From positions 23,018 through 87,017 of the forward strand of contig NZ_JAIOZR010000009.1 of NCBI RefSeq assembly GCF_021740465.1: 64,000 nucleotides of DNA, written 5' to 3'. The notes beneath the pieces were generated by a model. That model was not told the origin of the DNA, searched no databases, and saw only the letters and a list, made by a program, of their open reading frames with translations. The translations under genes were made by a program, and so were the position numbers. Numbering within the stretch: the stretch's first letter is position 1; every line of letters begins with the position of its first letter. Shown piece after piece: positions 35,864-45,430 of the stretch. The DNA comes from Chlorobium sp. (GTDB taxonomy: Bacteria; Bacteroidota; Chlorobiia; Chlorobiales; Chlorobiaceae).

Positions 35864-36895
35864 TCAGGGAAGTGCGTCGAACAGCGAACCTTCAGCGATG
35901 CCGCTTCCCGGTAGCGAGAACCGGCTGATCGCCCTGCGGGTTGCCATACGGCCTCTCGGCGTTCGGGTGATATATCCTGCCTGGATAAGATAGGGCTCAT
36001 AAACCTCCTCGATAGTGTCCTGCTCCTCCCCAACGGAAACAGCCAGTGAAGCCGCTCCTACAGGGCCGCCATTGAACTTGTTGACAATGGTGTCCATGAT
36101 CCTCTTGTCCATATCGTCAAGCCCTTCCTCGTCGATTTCAAGACGTTCAAGCGTCGTCATGGCAATAAAACGGGTGATGACCGGCGCATCGGCAACCTGG
36201 GCGAAATCACGGGCACGCCTCAGAAGCCGGTTCGCTATGCGCGGCGTACCGCGGGAACGACCGGCAATTTCAGCGGCTGCATCCCGCTCTATACCGATAC
36301 CGAGAATGCCCGATGCGCGCACGATGATCTGCTCGAGAATTTCGGCGGAGTAGTAGTCGAAACGGCTGCTGATACCGAAACGCGCCCTGAGCGGAGAGGT
36401 CAGAAGACCGGAACGGGTTGTCGCACCCACAAGCGTAAAGGGTTCGATGCGCAGCTGCACGGCACGGGCCGAAGGACCGCTGTCGAGCATGATGTCTATG
36501 CGGAAATCCTCCATTGCCGAATAGAGATACTCCTCAACAGCAGGAGGCATGCGGTGAATCTCGTCGATAAAAAGCACATCCCCTTTCTCCAGTCCGGTCA
36601 GTAGACCGGCAAGGTTTCCTGCCTTGTCGAGCAGCGGGCCTGAAGTGGCCTTGATACTGCTGCCCATCTCCGAGGCGATGATGAAAGCAAGCGTGGTTTT
36701 GCCGAGTCCCGGAGGGCCTGAGAGAAGAACATGATCAAGCGCATCGCCGCGCTTTCTTGCTGCCGATATGAAAACCTTCAGATTATCGGTCAGACGCTGC
36801 TGGCCGGTAAAATCCTCCATTTTTATCGGGCGGATCTGCTCCTCGAACCTGATTTCAAGAGCGTCTGCCGGAGTATTCAAGAGTTCGATTTTCAC
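35864..36895 (-). CDS. ruvB: Holliday junction helicase RuvB
   Basis: A 343-residue AAA+ motor that drives branch migration with RuvA. Walker A is GPPGLGKT (60-67), Walker [10 protein letters not shown], sensor 1 VGATTRSG, and the C-terminal winged helix has [11 protein letters not shown]. Normal length. It lies 37 bp after the ABC permease gene in a long minus-strand cluster; ruvA is not nearby. Confidence 0.97.
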   Translation of the reverse strand: MKIELLNTPADALEIRFEEQIRPIKMEDFTGQQRLTDNLKVFISAARKRGDALDHVLLSGPPGLGKTTLAFIIASEMGSSIKATSGPLLDKAGNLAGLLTGLEKGDVLFIDEIHRMPPAVEEYLYSAMEDFRIDIMLDSGPSARAVQLRIEPFTLVGATTRSGLLTSPLRARFGISSRFDYYSAEILEQIIVRASGILGIGIERDAAAEIAGRSRGTPRIANRLLRRARDFAQVADAPVITRFIAMTTLERLEIDEEGLDDMDKRIMDTIVNKFNGGPVGAASLAVSVGEEQDTIEEVYEPYLIQAGYITRTPRGRMATRRAISRFSLPGSGIAEGSLFDALP

Positions 36896-36932
36896 TGGAA
36901 GCCTGCCTTCGTTATGTTCTTCAGGGTATCGG

Positions 36933-37898
36933 TCACAGTCTTATCCTCGGATCGGCCACAGCATAGAGCACATCGGCAAGAAGATTACCGAAAACAATCA
37001 GCGTCCCGGAAATAAAGGTATTGGCTATAATGAGCGGATAATCACGGGCGAAAATCGCCTCAACGGTAACACGGCCCATGCCCGGAAAAGCGAAAATCAC
37101 CTCGATGAAGAGCGCGCCGCTGAAGATAAAGGGCAGCGAACTTCCCATCAGGGTAATTACCGGAAGCAGGGCGTTGCGCAGCGCATGGCGGAAAATCACG
37201 ACATTCTCGGGAAGTCCTTTGGCCCTTGCCGTGCGGATATAGTCCTGCCGTATCACCTCGAGCATGCTTCCCCTTACATAGCGGGCTATGCCGGCCGCAC
37301 CGTTGATGCTCAGCACCGTTACCGGCAACACGAGATGCCATATCCTATCGACAAGGAAACCGAAGGGCCCGAAACTTTCGGCGCCGATTTCATTGAGACC
37401 GGAGGCCGGAAACCACTGAAGCTTGAGGGCAAAAACGATAATCATCATGAGGGCGAACCAGAACTCCGGCATGGAGTAAAAGAACAGTGCGGTAACCGTC
37501 AGAAACCGGTCGAGAAAACTGTTCTGCCGAACTGCCGAAATAATGCCGATAACGATGCCGAAGGTAAAATTGGCAACGAGCGTGAGGGCAGCAATCGTCA
37601 CGGTAACCGGCAGGGCCTGGGCTATCACCTCGAAAACGGGCTGCTGGGCCCGGCTGAAACTGCGACCGAAATCACCCTGCAGCACATTGGCGAGCCATTT
37701 GACATACTGAACCGGCAACGGGTCGTTCAGCCCGTACTGCGCCCTGATCTGCTCGGCGACATTGGGGCTGATACCAGGCTGGATGAAAAAAGCCGCCGGA
37801 TCTCCCGGAGCGAGCCTGATAATGAAAAACGTCAGGGTCAATACCCCGAAAATAAGCGGTATCGAAAGCAGCAGTCTTTTGAGAATATAGGTCAGCAT
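36933..37898 (-). CDS. Peptide ABC transporter permease (DppB/OppB type)
   Basis: A 321-residue inner-membrane permease. The N-terminal helix ([20 protein letters not shown]) and the PGDPA turn are typical of DppB/OppB. Six helices follow, with the ATPase-coupling loop [20 protein letters not shown]. It starts 7 bp after the substrate-binding-protein gene. The second permease (DppC) is not adjacent; an OppF-like ATPase lies 14 kb away (53457-54473). Confidence 0.9.
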   Translation of the reverse strand: MLTYILKRLLLSIPLIFGVLTLTFFIIRLAPGDPAAFFIQPGISPNVAEQIRAQYGLNDPLPVQYVKWLANVLQGDFGRSFSRAQQPVFEVIAQALPVTVTIAALTLVANFTFGIVIGIISAVRQNSFLDRFLTVTALFFYSMPEFWFALMMIIVFALKLQWFPASGLNEIGAESFGPFGFLVDRIWHLVLPVTVLSINGAAGIARYVRGSMLEVIRQDYIRTARAKGLPENVVIFRHALRNALLPVITLMGSSLPFIFSGALFIEVIFAFPGMGRVTVEAIFARDYPLIIANTFISGTLIVFGNLLADVLYAVADPRIRL

Positions 37899-37904
37899 AC
37901 GGTT

Positions 37905-39689
37905 CTACCTGGCAAGGTTTGACGAGGGCGTGAGCGTCCAGTCGTCAATATTGTAAAAAGTACCGGAAATATTGAGTTGCTCTCCGGAGATTCGCTTGCT
38001 GAATCCCAGGGTCTCCCTTATCCAGTAGAGAAAGGTAACCGGCTGGTCACGGTGGATAATCTCCTGGTACTCCAGCCAGTAGGGGCCGGCATCGGTCTGA
38101 ACCAGTTTCTCCTTTGCCAGTTCGCAGATTTCGTCGATTCTCGGATTCCGGTAACCGGTAAAATTGAAGGTGCTCTTTTTCAGGTCGGAACCCCAGACGT
38201 CGAGCGGATCGATTTCAAGCCCGATCGACCAGCCGGCCATCCATGCGTCGAGTTTCCGGTTCTGCAGGTTCTCGAAAAAGACGTTCGATTCCTGGACATC
38301 GAGCCGGCAGTCGATGCCCAGAGCCTTGAGGTTCTGCTGAATGACCACGCTTGCATAGTTCCGTCTTGCATTGCCGGAGTTGGTGTAGAGTACGAAACTG
38401 AACTTCCGCCCCTGTTTCTGCAATATACCGTCCGGTCCGGGACGCCACCCCTGTTTTTCAAGCAGGGACGCTGCTGCTGCGGGATCATAAGGATGGGGGG
38501 CGATGGAGCGGTTGTAGGCCCACTTCAGTGACGGAGAAATATCGGTATTGCAGACGGAACCGTACTCTTTGAGATAACCGTCGATAATCGCCTCACGGTC
38601 GATGGCCATGGTGAGGGCCCTGCGCACTTCCGACGAACCGAAAAGCGGATGCGGCAGAATTTGACCGTTTTTGTGATAGGCAGCCTGATCGATGTTGGAC
38701 CAGCCGACATAATCATAAACGCGGAGACCGACGCTCTTGGTCTCGACTCCCGGATTCGCCTTCAACAGAGCACTGAAATCCTCCGGCTTGATGTTTTCGA
38801 CAATGTCGACGGTATTGGTCTGCAGCTGTGCGAGCCTCACCGTGTAATCAGGCACAATCCGCCAGTTGATGAGGGGAATGTTTCCCGGTTTGGGAAGGTT
38901 CGACTTTCTGTTGGAAGCCAGCACCATCTCCTGCTGTTTTCCCCATGACTGCAGCCTGTAGGGTCCAGCTCCAACAGGTTTCTGATTGAGCGGCGAGCTC
39001 CTGAAATCCTCCGGCTTGATGTTCTGCCAGAGATGCGCGGGAAGCGGCGTAAGCGAGGTATGAAAAAGCGCCAGATGTTCTGGTACAGGTTTGTAGAACC
39101 TGAATATGAGCGTGGTATCGTCCGGAGTTTCGATAGCCCGGTCAAAATCGACCGATCCCCTGTCCGCTCCGATAAGCTCAGCAAGATACTGCTGACGGGG
39201 ACTTGCGATCACGGGATTGCCGTAGAGGCGATAGGTGAACCTGAAATCCCCGGAAACGACCGGTTTGCCGTCGTCCCAGAAGGCATCGTTGCGCAGGATA
39301 TAGGTGATGGACTTGTGGTCCGCAGACATGACCCATGTTCTGGCCAGCGCAGCTTCAGGTTTTCTGCCCCCGTTGGAAGGGCGGAATTTTTTTTCGAGAG
39401 CCAGAAAATTCAGCAGTCCGGTTGTGGTATCGAACTCGCTCTGCAGAAGCCCCGGATAGATCAGACCGGAAATATTGCTCGACGTAACGCTCGAACCGAT
39501 AACGGGGTTGAGGTAATCGGCATCGCCAAGCATGGCGATGACCAGCGTCGAATCCCTCGCTGCAGCTCCCCTGTCACCGCTGCCGGGTGTCCGTCCGCAT
39601 GAGCTAAACAGCAGCATGAGTGCTGCCAGAATGGCTGAAAATGCGATTTCCCTGCCGTATCGCATCTGAATGTGTTCAACTCGCATCAT
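37905..39689 (-). CDS. Peptide ABC transporter substrate-binding lipoprotein (SBP family 5)
   Basis: A 594-residue family-5 binding protein with a lipoprotein signal (lipobox LFSSC, near residue 30). Recognisable family parts are NRKSNLPKPGNIPLINWRI and RRALTMAIDREAIIDGYLKE. It should capture oligopeptides or a related solute and deliver it to the adjacent permease. The start overlaps the hprK stop by 14 bp; ATG 39689 has AAGGAA upstream, and ATG 39665 directly before the signal sequence is an alternative. Confidence 0.88.
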   Translation of the reverse strand: MMRVEHIQMRYGREIAFSAILAALMLLFSSCGRTPGSGDRGAAARDSTLVIAMLGDADYLNPVIGSSVTSSNISGLIYPGLLQSEFDTTTGLLNFLALEKKFRPSNGGRKPEAALARTWVMSADHKSITYILRNDAFWDDGKPVVSGDFRFTYRLYGNPVIASPRQQYLAELIGADRGSVDFDRAIETPDDTTLIFRFYKPVPEHLALFHTSLTPLPAHLWQNIKPEDFRSSPLNQKPVGAGPYRLQSWGKQQEMVLASNRKSNLPKPGNIPLINWRIVPDYTVRLAQLQTNTVDIVENIKPEDFSALLKANPGVETKSVGLRVYDYVGWSNIDQAAYHKNGQILPHPLFGSSEVRRALTMAIDREAIIDGYLKEYGSVCNTDISPSLKWAYNRSIAPHPYDPAAAASLLEKQGWRPGPDGILQKQGRKFSFVLYTNSGNARRNYASVVIQQNLKALGIDCRLDVQESNVFFENLQNRKLDAWMAGWSIGLEIDPLDVWGSDLKKSTFNFTGYRNPRIDEICELAKEKLVQTDAGPYWLEYQEIIHRDQPVTFLYWIRETLGFSKRISGEQLNISGTFYNIDDWTLTPSSNLAR

Positions 39690-40668
39690 CGGGTGTTTTT
39701 TCCTTGTCGATTATCGTTCTGATCCTTTCAGTCAGGGCTTCAGCTGCCACATAGTTTGAATAGTGCTTGAGCAGGAAGTTCAGGGCAACCACCTCGATGA
39801 TCACCGCAATGTTTTTGCCGGGGAAAATCGGCAGCTGTACCAGCGGAACGTCGACGCCAAGAATTTTTATGGCCTTCATATCGAGGCCGAGACGTTCATA
39901 ATCTGTTTCCCTGTTCCATTCGAGCAGCTCAACGACAACCTGCACATCCTTGATATCGCGGATTGCCCTGATGCCGAAATTCGCCTTGACATCGACAACG
40001 CCGAGACCGCGGATCTCCATGAAATGGTCGATAATGTCGTTCCGCCTTGCATTGAGAAGCAGCGACTCCCCCTTGCGGCGGATTACCACGACATCGTCGG
40101 CGACAAGGCCGTGACCGCGCTCGATGAGATCGAGGGCAATTTCCGACTTGCCCAGCCCGCTCTTGCCGGTCAGAAGCACACCGACACCGCAGACATCGAC
40201 CATGGAACCGTGATACTGCTGATGCAGGGAGAACTGATCGTCAAGAAAATCGGTAATCAGATACATGGCTTTGGTCGAGGAGTGACGGGTGGCATAAACC
40301 GGCACACCCGCCTCTGTAGCCATATCGAGCAGTTCGGGATTGAGTTTGTTGGTACTGGTAAGAATAATACAGGGCACCTTGAAGCGCACCAGATGCTCAA
40401 AAGCCTTCCTTCGTTCGGTTTCACCGAAACTGTTGAGAAAACGGGTTTCGGTATTACCGAGAATCTGAACCCGCTTGTAGGTGAAGAGATTGGTAAAGCC
40501 GGCAAGCGCAAGACCTGGACGGTGCAGTTCCCGTTCTGTGATCCTGCGTTTCTGTTCATCCACCCTGTTCAGCCGGCGCAGCTTGATATCGTGATTCCTG
40601 CCGATGTTCTCAAAAAAATAGGCGACCGTTATCGATCGCTTTTTCATCCCCTTCTGGTCGAGATTCAT
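39676..40668 (-). CDS. hprK: HPr kinase/phosphorylase
   Basis: A 330-residue bifunctional Ser-kinase/phosphorylase of HPr-like proteins. N-terminal domain, then HGSMVDVCGVGVLLTGKS with P-loop GKSGLGKS (168-175) and the catalytic H153, and the HprK signature EIRGLGVVDVKANFG. Its usual partner HPr is not visible here. In several bacteria without sugar PTS, hprK sits beside hpf and regulates cell functions through an HPr homologue. Here hpf lies directly upstream. Start ATG 40668; ATG 40647 is possible. Confidence 0.93.
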   Translation of the reverse strand: MNLDQKGMKKRSITVAYFFENIGRNHDIKLRRLNRVDEQKRRITERELHRPGLALAGFTNLFTYKRVQILGNTETRFLNSFGETERRKAFEHLVRFKVPCIILTSTNKLNPELLDMATEAGVPVYATRHSSTKAMYLITDFLDDQFSLHQQYHGSMVDVCGVGVLLTGKSGLGKSEIALDLIERGHGLVADDVVVIRRKGESLLLNARRNDIIDHFMEIRGLGVVDVKANFGIRAIRDIKDVQVVVELLEWNRETDYERLGLDMKAIKILGVDVPLVQLPIFPGKNIAVIIEVVALNFLLKHYSNYVAAEALTERIRTIIDKEKTPDDAS

Positions 40669-40697
40669 GGCACAAGAGTAAATAGTGATAAAGGAAA

Positions 40698-40740
40698 TGC
40701 CCGGGAAGCCGGAGGACAGAGCCTGCAGGCTCCCCGGGCA
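40698..40740 (-). other. Hairpin between hpf and hprK
   Basis: Stem TGCCCGGG/CCCGGGCA (8 bp) with extra pairing inside the loop, just after the hpf stop. On the minus strand it is followed by TTTCCTTT. It may weaken transcription into hprK or protect the hpf message. Confidence 0.45.
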
Positions 40741-40745
40741 GCAGG

Positions 40746-41069
40746 TTACGGAGCCATTTTTTCCTTGTGTTTCTGGAGCTGGCGTGAAAGCGATTCGACA
40801 CAGCTGTCCACAGCCGGCTCATAGGCCACGGCGGCTTCCCGGGCAACCAGGACATGCTGGGGAACATGTACGGTTACTTCGGCAAGCTTGTTCTTTTCCA
40901 CATCGTTTTTCTGATGATCGAGAATAATATGACAGGAGATGATACCCGGAAACACTTTGGCAAGCGACTGCACGGCATCTCGGGCATACTCTTCGACGCT
41001 GTTGTGATTATTGGAATGGCGCAGGGTAACCTGTACGTTGATGGTTTCGATATCGACGGATTTAGTCAT
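40746..41069 (-). CDS. hpf: Ribosome hibernation factor (HPF/RaiA, short form)
   Basis: A 107-residue protein of the YfiA/HPF family, which binds the 30S decoding site in stationary phase. It has the family layout: VTLRHSNNHNSVEEYARDAVQSL, a central VTVHVPQHVL and an amphipathic C-terminus. I chose ATG 41069 because it is preceded by GGAGG at 5 bp; the frame is open to 41129 without reason. The long C-terminal domain of some HPFs is absent. It lies upstream of hprK, as in other bacteria. Confidence 0.9.
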   Translation of the reverse strand: MTKSVDIETINVQVTLRHSNNHNSVEEYARDAVQSLAKVFPGIISCHIILDHQKNDVEKNKLAEVTVHVPQHVLVAREAAVAYEPAVDSCVESLSRQLQKHKEKMAP

Positions 41070-41147
41070 GGAAACCTCCAGTGATAAATGGTGAACAGAG
41101 TGAAGGAACAAAACCCCCTTCCAGTACATCGGTGGGGGCCAAAGCGG

Positions 41148-42155
41148 TCAGGCTTTAGGGTGGGCATTCCGGTAAACCTCCCGCAGCCTGGTGAAGGTGA
41201 CGTGGGTATAGATTTCCGTTGTCGACAGACTGCTGTGGCCGAGCATTTCACTCACGCTTTTCAGATCGGCCCCGCTGTTGAGCATATGGGTAGCAAAACT
41301 GTGTCGAAGAATATGAGGATTTCTCTCTTTCTGTTCGGTAACGGGAGTCAGATACTTTCTGGTAACCCTTTGGACAAGCATGGGATAAATCTTTTTGCCT
41401 TTCTTCGTTACGAACACATACGTCAAGGCTCCGGCATCGCCCTTACTGAATATTCTAAAGAAGTTTCGCCGGACTTCAAAATATTTTTTCAGTGCTTCCA
41501 TGGCGCAGGAGCCAAGCGGCACGATCCTCTGCTTGCTGCCTTTTCCCGTTATTTTCACTGAACCACCCTCCATACTGACGTCCTGCAACTCGAGACCGAT
41601 GATCTCCGATATCCTGAGCCCGCAGCTGTAGAGAACCTCGAGCAGTGAGCGATCGCGCTCGAGAACGAATGAGGCTTCGAGCTCCTGCAAGCCCTCCGGA
41701 GAAGACGCTGCTGGAGGAATAGCCTCCCTGAAAAGCTGTTCAGTCTGTTGTTCGGTGAGAAAACCGGGCACATTCCGCGGATACTTGGGAGTGGAAACAT
41801 AGGAAAGAACCGAGCTGTCGATCACTCCGGTATGCAGCAGGTATCGGTAAAAGCTTTTGAGCGAAGCGAGTTTGCGGGCAATGGATTTCGGCTGCAGGCC
41901 CTTTTTAAGCAACACTCCCATATAGAGGCGTATATCGACTACCGAAACCCCTGAGGGTGCGAAATCCCGCATATCGGCGATATCGAGATGGTCGGCGATA
42001 AACCGGGAAAACTGGTCGAGATCGTGACGGTAAGCCGTCAGGGTATGCGAAGAGACGTTTTTTTCGTGCTCCAGGTAATCGAGAAAGCTGTTGATCTCAG
42101 GATAGCATTCGCTTCGGGCACCTTGAGGCTGATGTTCCGGCGGCTGATGCGTCAT
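41148..42155 (-). CDS. xerC: Tyrosine recombinase XerC/XerD
   Basis: A 335-residue tyrosine recombinase. The catalytic set is complete: R in [12 protein letters not shown] in [14 protein letters not shown] (H-x2-R), LGHSS and the nucleophile Y in TEIYTHV. It has the SAM-like N-terminal domain of Xer proteins and probably resolves chromosome dimers at dif. XerC and XerD cannot be told apart from sequence alone; a second Xer is not in the window. ATG 42155 begins 4 bp after the upstream gene's stop. Confidence 0.88.
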   Translation of the reverse strand: MTHQPPEHQPQGARSECYPEINSFLDYLEHEKNVSSHTLTAYRHDLDQFSRFIADHLDIADMRDFAPSGVSVVDIRLYMGVLLKKGLQPKSIARKLASLKSFYRYLLHTGVIDSSVLSYVSTPKYPRNVPGFLTEQQTEQLFREAIPPAASSPEGLQELEASFVLERDRSLLEVLYSCGLRISEIIGLELQDVSMEGGSVKITGKGSKQRIVPLGSCAMEALKKYFEVRRNFFRIFSKGDAGALTYVFVTKKGKKIYPMLVQRVTRKYLTPVTEQKERNPHILRHSFATHMLNSGADLKSVSEMLGHSSLSTTEIYTHVTFTRLREVYRNAHPKA

Positions 42156-42159
42156 ATGG

Positions 42160-43020
42160 TCATATTCGGATATCCATGGCAACAAGTTCCGACTCCCCTT
42201 TCATGTAATATAACCCTCTTCCATGCAGAAGAAAACTGTTCAGTGCCGGACGGAGGCTCTTTTCCGACATGACATCTTCATGGAGAAGCTGCCTGTCAAG
42301 CCAGAAGCGGATCACGCTCCGCCATCTGCCGGAATGAGGATCGTGATCGTGAGAGGCTGCGACAACAAAAGATCCTGTGGCAATGCACTCGCACCGCTCC
42401 GGTTCGGCGATGCCGGTACCCTGAAGCACTTCATACAGCGGGCTTCCCTCCGGGGCAAAATCCGGAAGCACGATCTCCTGCCGCCGCTCCTCCGCAATTA
42501 CCCTCTCCCTCAGGGCATTGATCTCGACGCCGCCTGCGTCCGGACGCCGGAGTTCAGCTCCGGTTAAAGGATCGACGATCAGATAGCGACGTTCCGGAAA
42601 ACCGGCAAACACAGAAGGAATATAGACAAGCAACCCCTCCTGGAGAACTCCGCAGTAAACCATGTTCGAATGCGACCAGACCACCAGGCCGGTTTCCGGA
42701 GAAACAGCCCACAGACCGAGATGCTCGGGGCTGTTCTCCTGGTACGCGTGCAGATAGGCGAGATTCCCGGAAACCGTCTCGATCCCGGTAAACCAGCCCT
42801 CTCCCGCAGGTTGCGTCCCGTCGGGGAGAAGCAGCAGATAGTTGTCGAGTATTATCCTGCCCGAACGTTCTTCAATGACGAAAAAAAGCGAACTTCGCCC
42901 CTCCAGGCATCGCTTCTGGCAGACAAGCAATCCGTTTCGGGTAAACGAAAGCCGCCATATCCGGGCATCGCTTCCGCCATTGTAGACCCATCTCAGGCTT
43001 ACCTGTTCACTACTCTTCAT
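42160..43020 (-). CDS. Unknown protein, possible DUF4905-like
   Basis: A 286-residue soluble protein. The sequence is rich in short strands with W and G turns ([54 protein letters not shown]), suggesting a beta-propeller or repeated-strand fold. It reminds me of DUF4905 proteins of Bacteroidetes/Chlorobi, but I cannot confirm this. It overlaps the upstream methyltransferase by 11 bp and the xer gene follows by 4 bp, so it is in the same operon. Confidence 0.7.
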   Translation of the reverse strand: MKSSEQVSLRWVYNGGSDARIWRLSFTRNGLLVCQKRCLEGRSSLFFVIEERSGRIILDNYLLLLPDGTQPAGEGWFTGIETVSGNLAYLHAYQENSPEHLGLWAVSPETGLVVWSHSNMVYCGVLQEGLLVYIPSVFAGFPERRYLIVDPLTGAELRRPDAGGVEINALRERVIAEERRQEIVLPDFAPEGSPLYEVLQGTGIAEPERCECIATGSFVVAASHDHDPHSGRWRSVIRFWLDRQLLHEDVMSEKSLRPALNSFLLHGRGLYYMKGESELVAMDIRI

Positions 43021-43720
43021 CGGTCTCTTTCCTCAGTCTGTAGATATTGACCGTAACGGGCTGTTTGCCGCCATCATAGTCGGAGGTATGCGCGGTAATG
43101 GAATAACCGTTTTCGCCGGCAAGTTCGAGAAACTGTCCGGCAAGCCGGCGTCGCGGATCGGCAATAAAAGCCGAACCGCCAGGTTTGATCAGCTTGTCGA
43201 TGGCCATGACTATCGGAAACAGGTTCACCCGCTCGTAGAGTACATCGGCGGCAAAAAGCATATCGAACCGCTCTGTACAATGCACATCCCTCCAGTCGAG
43301 GCGGGCTGTTTCAAGCGGCACGCAGTTCCGCCGGGCATTGTAACGAATAAAGCGAAGAGCTTCGGGAGAGTAATCGGTCGCAAGCACGGCTGCACCATGT
43401 GCGGCGGCCGTAACCGAAGCCATACCGATGCCGGCCCCGATCTCCACCACTCGCTTTCCGGCCACCGGAAGCTCCCCGGCAATGAACGAGGAGAGTATTA
43501 TTGCCGAAGGCCATATTTCAGCCCAATACGGCATCTGTTCATCCTTTACAAACTCCTCGGGCGAAATCCTGTCGAGAAGCGCATAACTGTCGAGAACGCT
43601 CAGAAAGCTGAACGAACGACCACCTATCATGTAGGGCGTTTCCGACAGATCATACTCTGCGGCAAGTTCGAGATAGAGGCGTTCAAGATCTGGTTTACAC
43701 TCCCCCTGCTGTATGTTCAT
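43010..43720 (-). CDS. SAM-dependent methyltransferase (Methyltransf_16-like)
   Basis: A 236-residue class I methyltransferase. MPYWAEIWPSAIILSSFI (63-80) followed by VVEIGAGIGMASVTAA is the pattern of the lysine methyltransferase group that includes ETFB-KMT. ATDYSPEALRF and FAADVLYE complete the SAM site. The substrate is likely a protein lysine, by family analogy only. First gene of the long minus-strand cluster; queF is divergent. Confidence 0.82.
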   Translation of the reverse strand: MNIQQGECKPDLERLYLELAAEYDLSETPYMIGGRSFSFLSVLDSYALLDRISPEEFVKDEQMPYWAEIWPSAIILSSFIAGELPVAGKRVVEIGAGIGMASVTAAAHGAAVLATDYSPEALRFIRYNARRNCVPLETARLDWRDVHCTERFDMLFAADVLYERVNLFPIVMAIDKLIKPGGSAFIADPRRRLAGQFLELAGENGYSITAHTSDYDGGKQPVTVNIYRLRKETDEE

Positions 43721-43771
43721 ATGTCAAGTACGTTGATTGCCGTCCCGGTTGATTCCCCCCTGAAAAAAGAA

Positions 43772-43809
43772 AAATCCGGCAGGAATTTACTGAAAATCAT
43801 GCCGGATTT
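43772..43809 (+). other. Hairpin upstream of queF
   Basis: Stem AAATCCGGCA/TGCCGGATTT (10 bp) with an 18-base loop, followed by CTATTTT. It lies 55 bp before queF and is not downstream of any plus-strand gene. It could be a leader attenuator or a stray terminator. It does not fit a preQ1 riboswitch that I can draw. Confidence 0.4.
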
Positions 43810-43863
43810 CTATTTTGCAGGGCAACATGATGCTTCAATACCCTAAACCGAAGAGAAAACCTT

Positions 43864-44217
43864 ATGAGAAGAGAGCTTCTTGAAGTATTTGACAATACCT
43901 TTCCCGAAAGAGATTACTCGATCGAGATTGTCAACCCTGAATTCACCTCGGTCTGCCCGAAAACCGGCCTGCCCGACTTCGGCACCATTACCGTCACCTA
44001 CGTACCCGACAAGACCTGCATCGAACTGAAGTCGCTCAAATACTATTTTCTCGACTTCCGCAACGCCGGCATTTTTTATGAAAACGTCACCAACACCATT
44101 CTCGACGATCTCGTTGCGGTATCACAGCCGAGAGAGATGACCGTCAGAAGCGAATGGAAAGCCAGGGGAGGCATTACCGAAACCGTAACGGTCGAATACA
44201 GCGGCAGAAAAGGGTAA
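43864..44217 (+). CDS. queF: NADPH-dependent 7-cyano-7-deazaguanine reductase
   Basis: A 117-residue unimodular QueF that reduces preQ0 to preQ1 in queuosine synthesis. The catalytic cysteine is C31 in [13 protein letters not shown] with D38; the NADPH-binding motif is [13 protein letters not shown] (54-66). The length is typical for this short type. It is followed by a bidirectional terminator shared with pscC. Confidence 0.95.
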   Translation: MRRELLEVFDNTFPERDYSIEIVNPEFTSVCPKTGLPDFGTITVTYVPDKTCIELKSLKYYFLDFRNAGIFYENVTNTILDDLVAVSQPREMTVRSEWKARGGITETVTVEYSGRKG

Positions 44218-44241
44218 CGGCTCTCAGGTTTGCACCAACAG

Positions 44242-44268
44242 AAAAACCCGGCATGAAACCGGGTTTTT
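44242..44268. terminator. Bidirectional terminator between queF and pscC
   Basis: Stem AAAAACCCGG/CCGGGTTTTT (10 bp) with a 7-base loop and T-runs in both directions. Confidence 0.88.
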
Positions 44269-44298
44269 CCTTTTTATCCGCCGTAATGGTACGGAAAA

Positions 44299-45000
44299 TC
44301 AGTATTTCGCATTGAACCACGGGACGAACTGCTTCACATCGGCGTCGGTAATGCCGGAGTTCGGGACAGCTTTCATGGTCAGCACGATTTTTTCGGTCTC
44401 GCCCTGCTTGATGTACTTCTTCATCTTGTCCTTTACGGAATCGAGCGTATGGCACTTGTTGCATTTAGTGTCGACCAGCTTTTTGGCCGCGTCGAAATCG
44501 ATCGATGCGGTCTCGCCTGAAGCGGGAGCTGCGGCGGTGGCGGCAGCTTCGTCGGCAGCGGCTTTTTCAAGACTTGCTTTTGTAGCATTCACAAAATCCG
44601 CATCGCCCTCGAGAAAAGCGGTCAGCTGGGAAACCGAACGGATGGACTGCCCTTCGAGAGTGGTGGTACGTCCGGTAGTGGGAAGAAGAAAACCTGAGGG
44701 TCTGATCCAGAGGATAATAAACATGAGAGCAACAATGCCGAGAGCGCCAAGCGGGAAGCTCAAAAACCATTTGTCGCTGATGCGCGAAGACATCTTTCCC
44801 AGCGTCATAATGATAAGCGAAGCGCAGAAAATCAGGAGGAACCACCCTGAAAAAGACCGTAACGGAGTCAGAACCGAAGAGATGTTCTCAGCCGGCACCT
44901 TGTACCCGGTTAAAAACGACACCCCGAAAAACAAAGCCCCCATTAAGACAGCTCCACCGATTGCAAGCGCAATAAGCTTTCCGTTTGATTTGTTGTCCAT
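44299..45000 (-). CDS. pscC: Photosystem P840 reaction-centre cytochrome c (cyt cz)
   Basis: A 233-residue membrane-bound cytochrome of the green sulfur bacterial reaction centre that re-reduces P840+. Three N-terminal membrane helices (about 8-31, 52-68 and 80-98) are followed by a flexible Ala-rich linker (145-165) and a C-terminal haem domain with C180-NK-C183-H184 and a likely axial Met209. This layout is that of PscC and of no other cytochrome family I know. It is the strongest sign of the Chlorobiaceae origin. Monocistronic; convergent with queF. Confidence 0.93.
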   Translation of the reverse strand: MDNKSNGKLIALAIGGAVLMGALFFGVSFLTGYKVPAENISSVLTPLRSFSGWFLLIFCASLIIMTLGKMSSRISDKWFLSFPLGALGIVALMFIILWIRPSGFLLPTTGRTTTLEGQSIRSVSQLTAFLEGDADFVNATKASLEKAAADEAAATAAAPASGETASIDFDAAKKLVDTKCNKCHTLDSVKDKMKKYIKQGETEKIVLTMKAVPNSGITDADVKQFVPWFNAKY

Positions 45001-45319
45001 GACAGGTAGTGAATTAGGTGTTAGTGGCTTACAGATATTTTATTGAGTAAGATAAGCATAATATGTAAAGGCGGCAAACATAAAGCTTAAAAACATTGAG
45101 CCCGCATGAGCCCCCCTTCCGCTCATGCCAACCGGCTGCAGTCCCTGGCGTGGAGGGATACAAGAGCATCCTGATCAGATCGAACTCATGTCCATTAATT
45201 ATACCTGTTGCATGTTCCGTGATTTTTGCAAATACTCAGGGAACGGAATAAAATCCGGAGACCCTCGAACCCCCTTGAATATTTATGCGTACATCTGTTT
45301 ATTGCTCGATAGATGTTTT
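45001..45319. other. Intergenic region between pscC and ppc
   Basis: About 320 bases between two divergently read genes. I see no coding gene; a short frame at 45125-45325 has no recognisable features. It holds the promoter of pscC (toward the left) and a probable ppc promoter at 45226-45254. Confidence 0.5.
45226..45254 (+). promoter_or_regulatory. Probable promoter of ppc
   Basis: TTGCAA (45226-45231) and TAAAAT (45249-45254) with exactly 17 bp between them, 197 bp before the ppc start codon. Four and five of six consensus bases match. The transcript would carry a leader of about 190 bases with the dispersed repeat in it. Confidence 0.5.
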
Positions 45320-45430
45320 TCATAAGCTCCAGAGGAGCGACCTGCCGGTAGTTCAGGGTCAAACCCCCCGGAAAATGAGGATTTCGATCCCGGCTTGTCG
45401 GGACAACACCGTTATCGGGTTTCGGAACAA
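45320..45430 (+). repeat. Dispersed intergenic repeat, long copy
   Basis: Long version of the repeat at 29334-29413. It contains small hairpins (CTCC-AGA-GGAG at 45327-45337; TCCCG/CGGGA around the middle) and ends in TTTCGGAACAAA, 20 bp before the ppc start. Shared blocks with the short copy are in the same order and strand. Confidence 0.6.

Noticed and set aside
43810..43863. preQ1-I riboswitch before queF
   Set aside because: A GGG/CCC pairing is present but the A-rich tail and conserved loop of preQ1-I are not.
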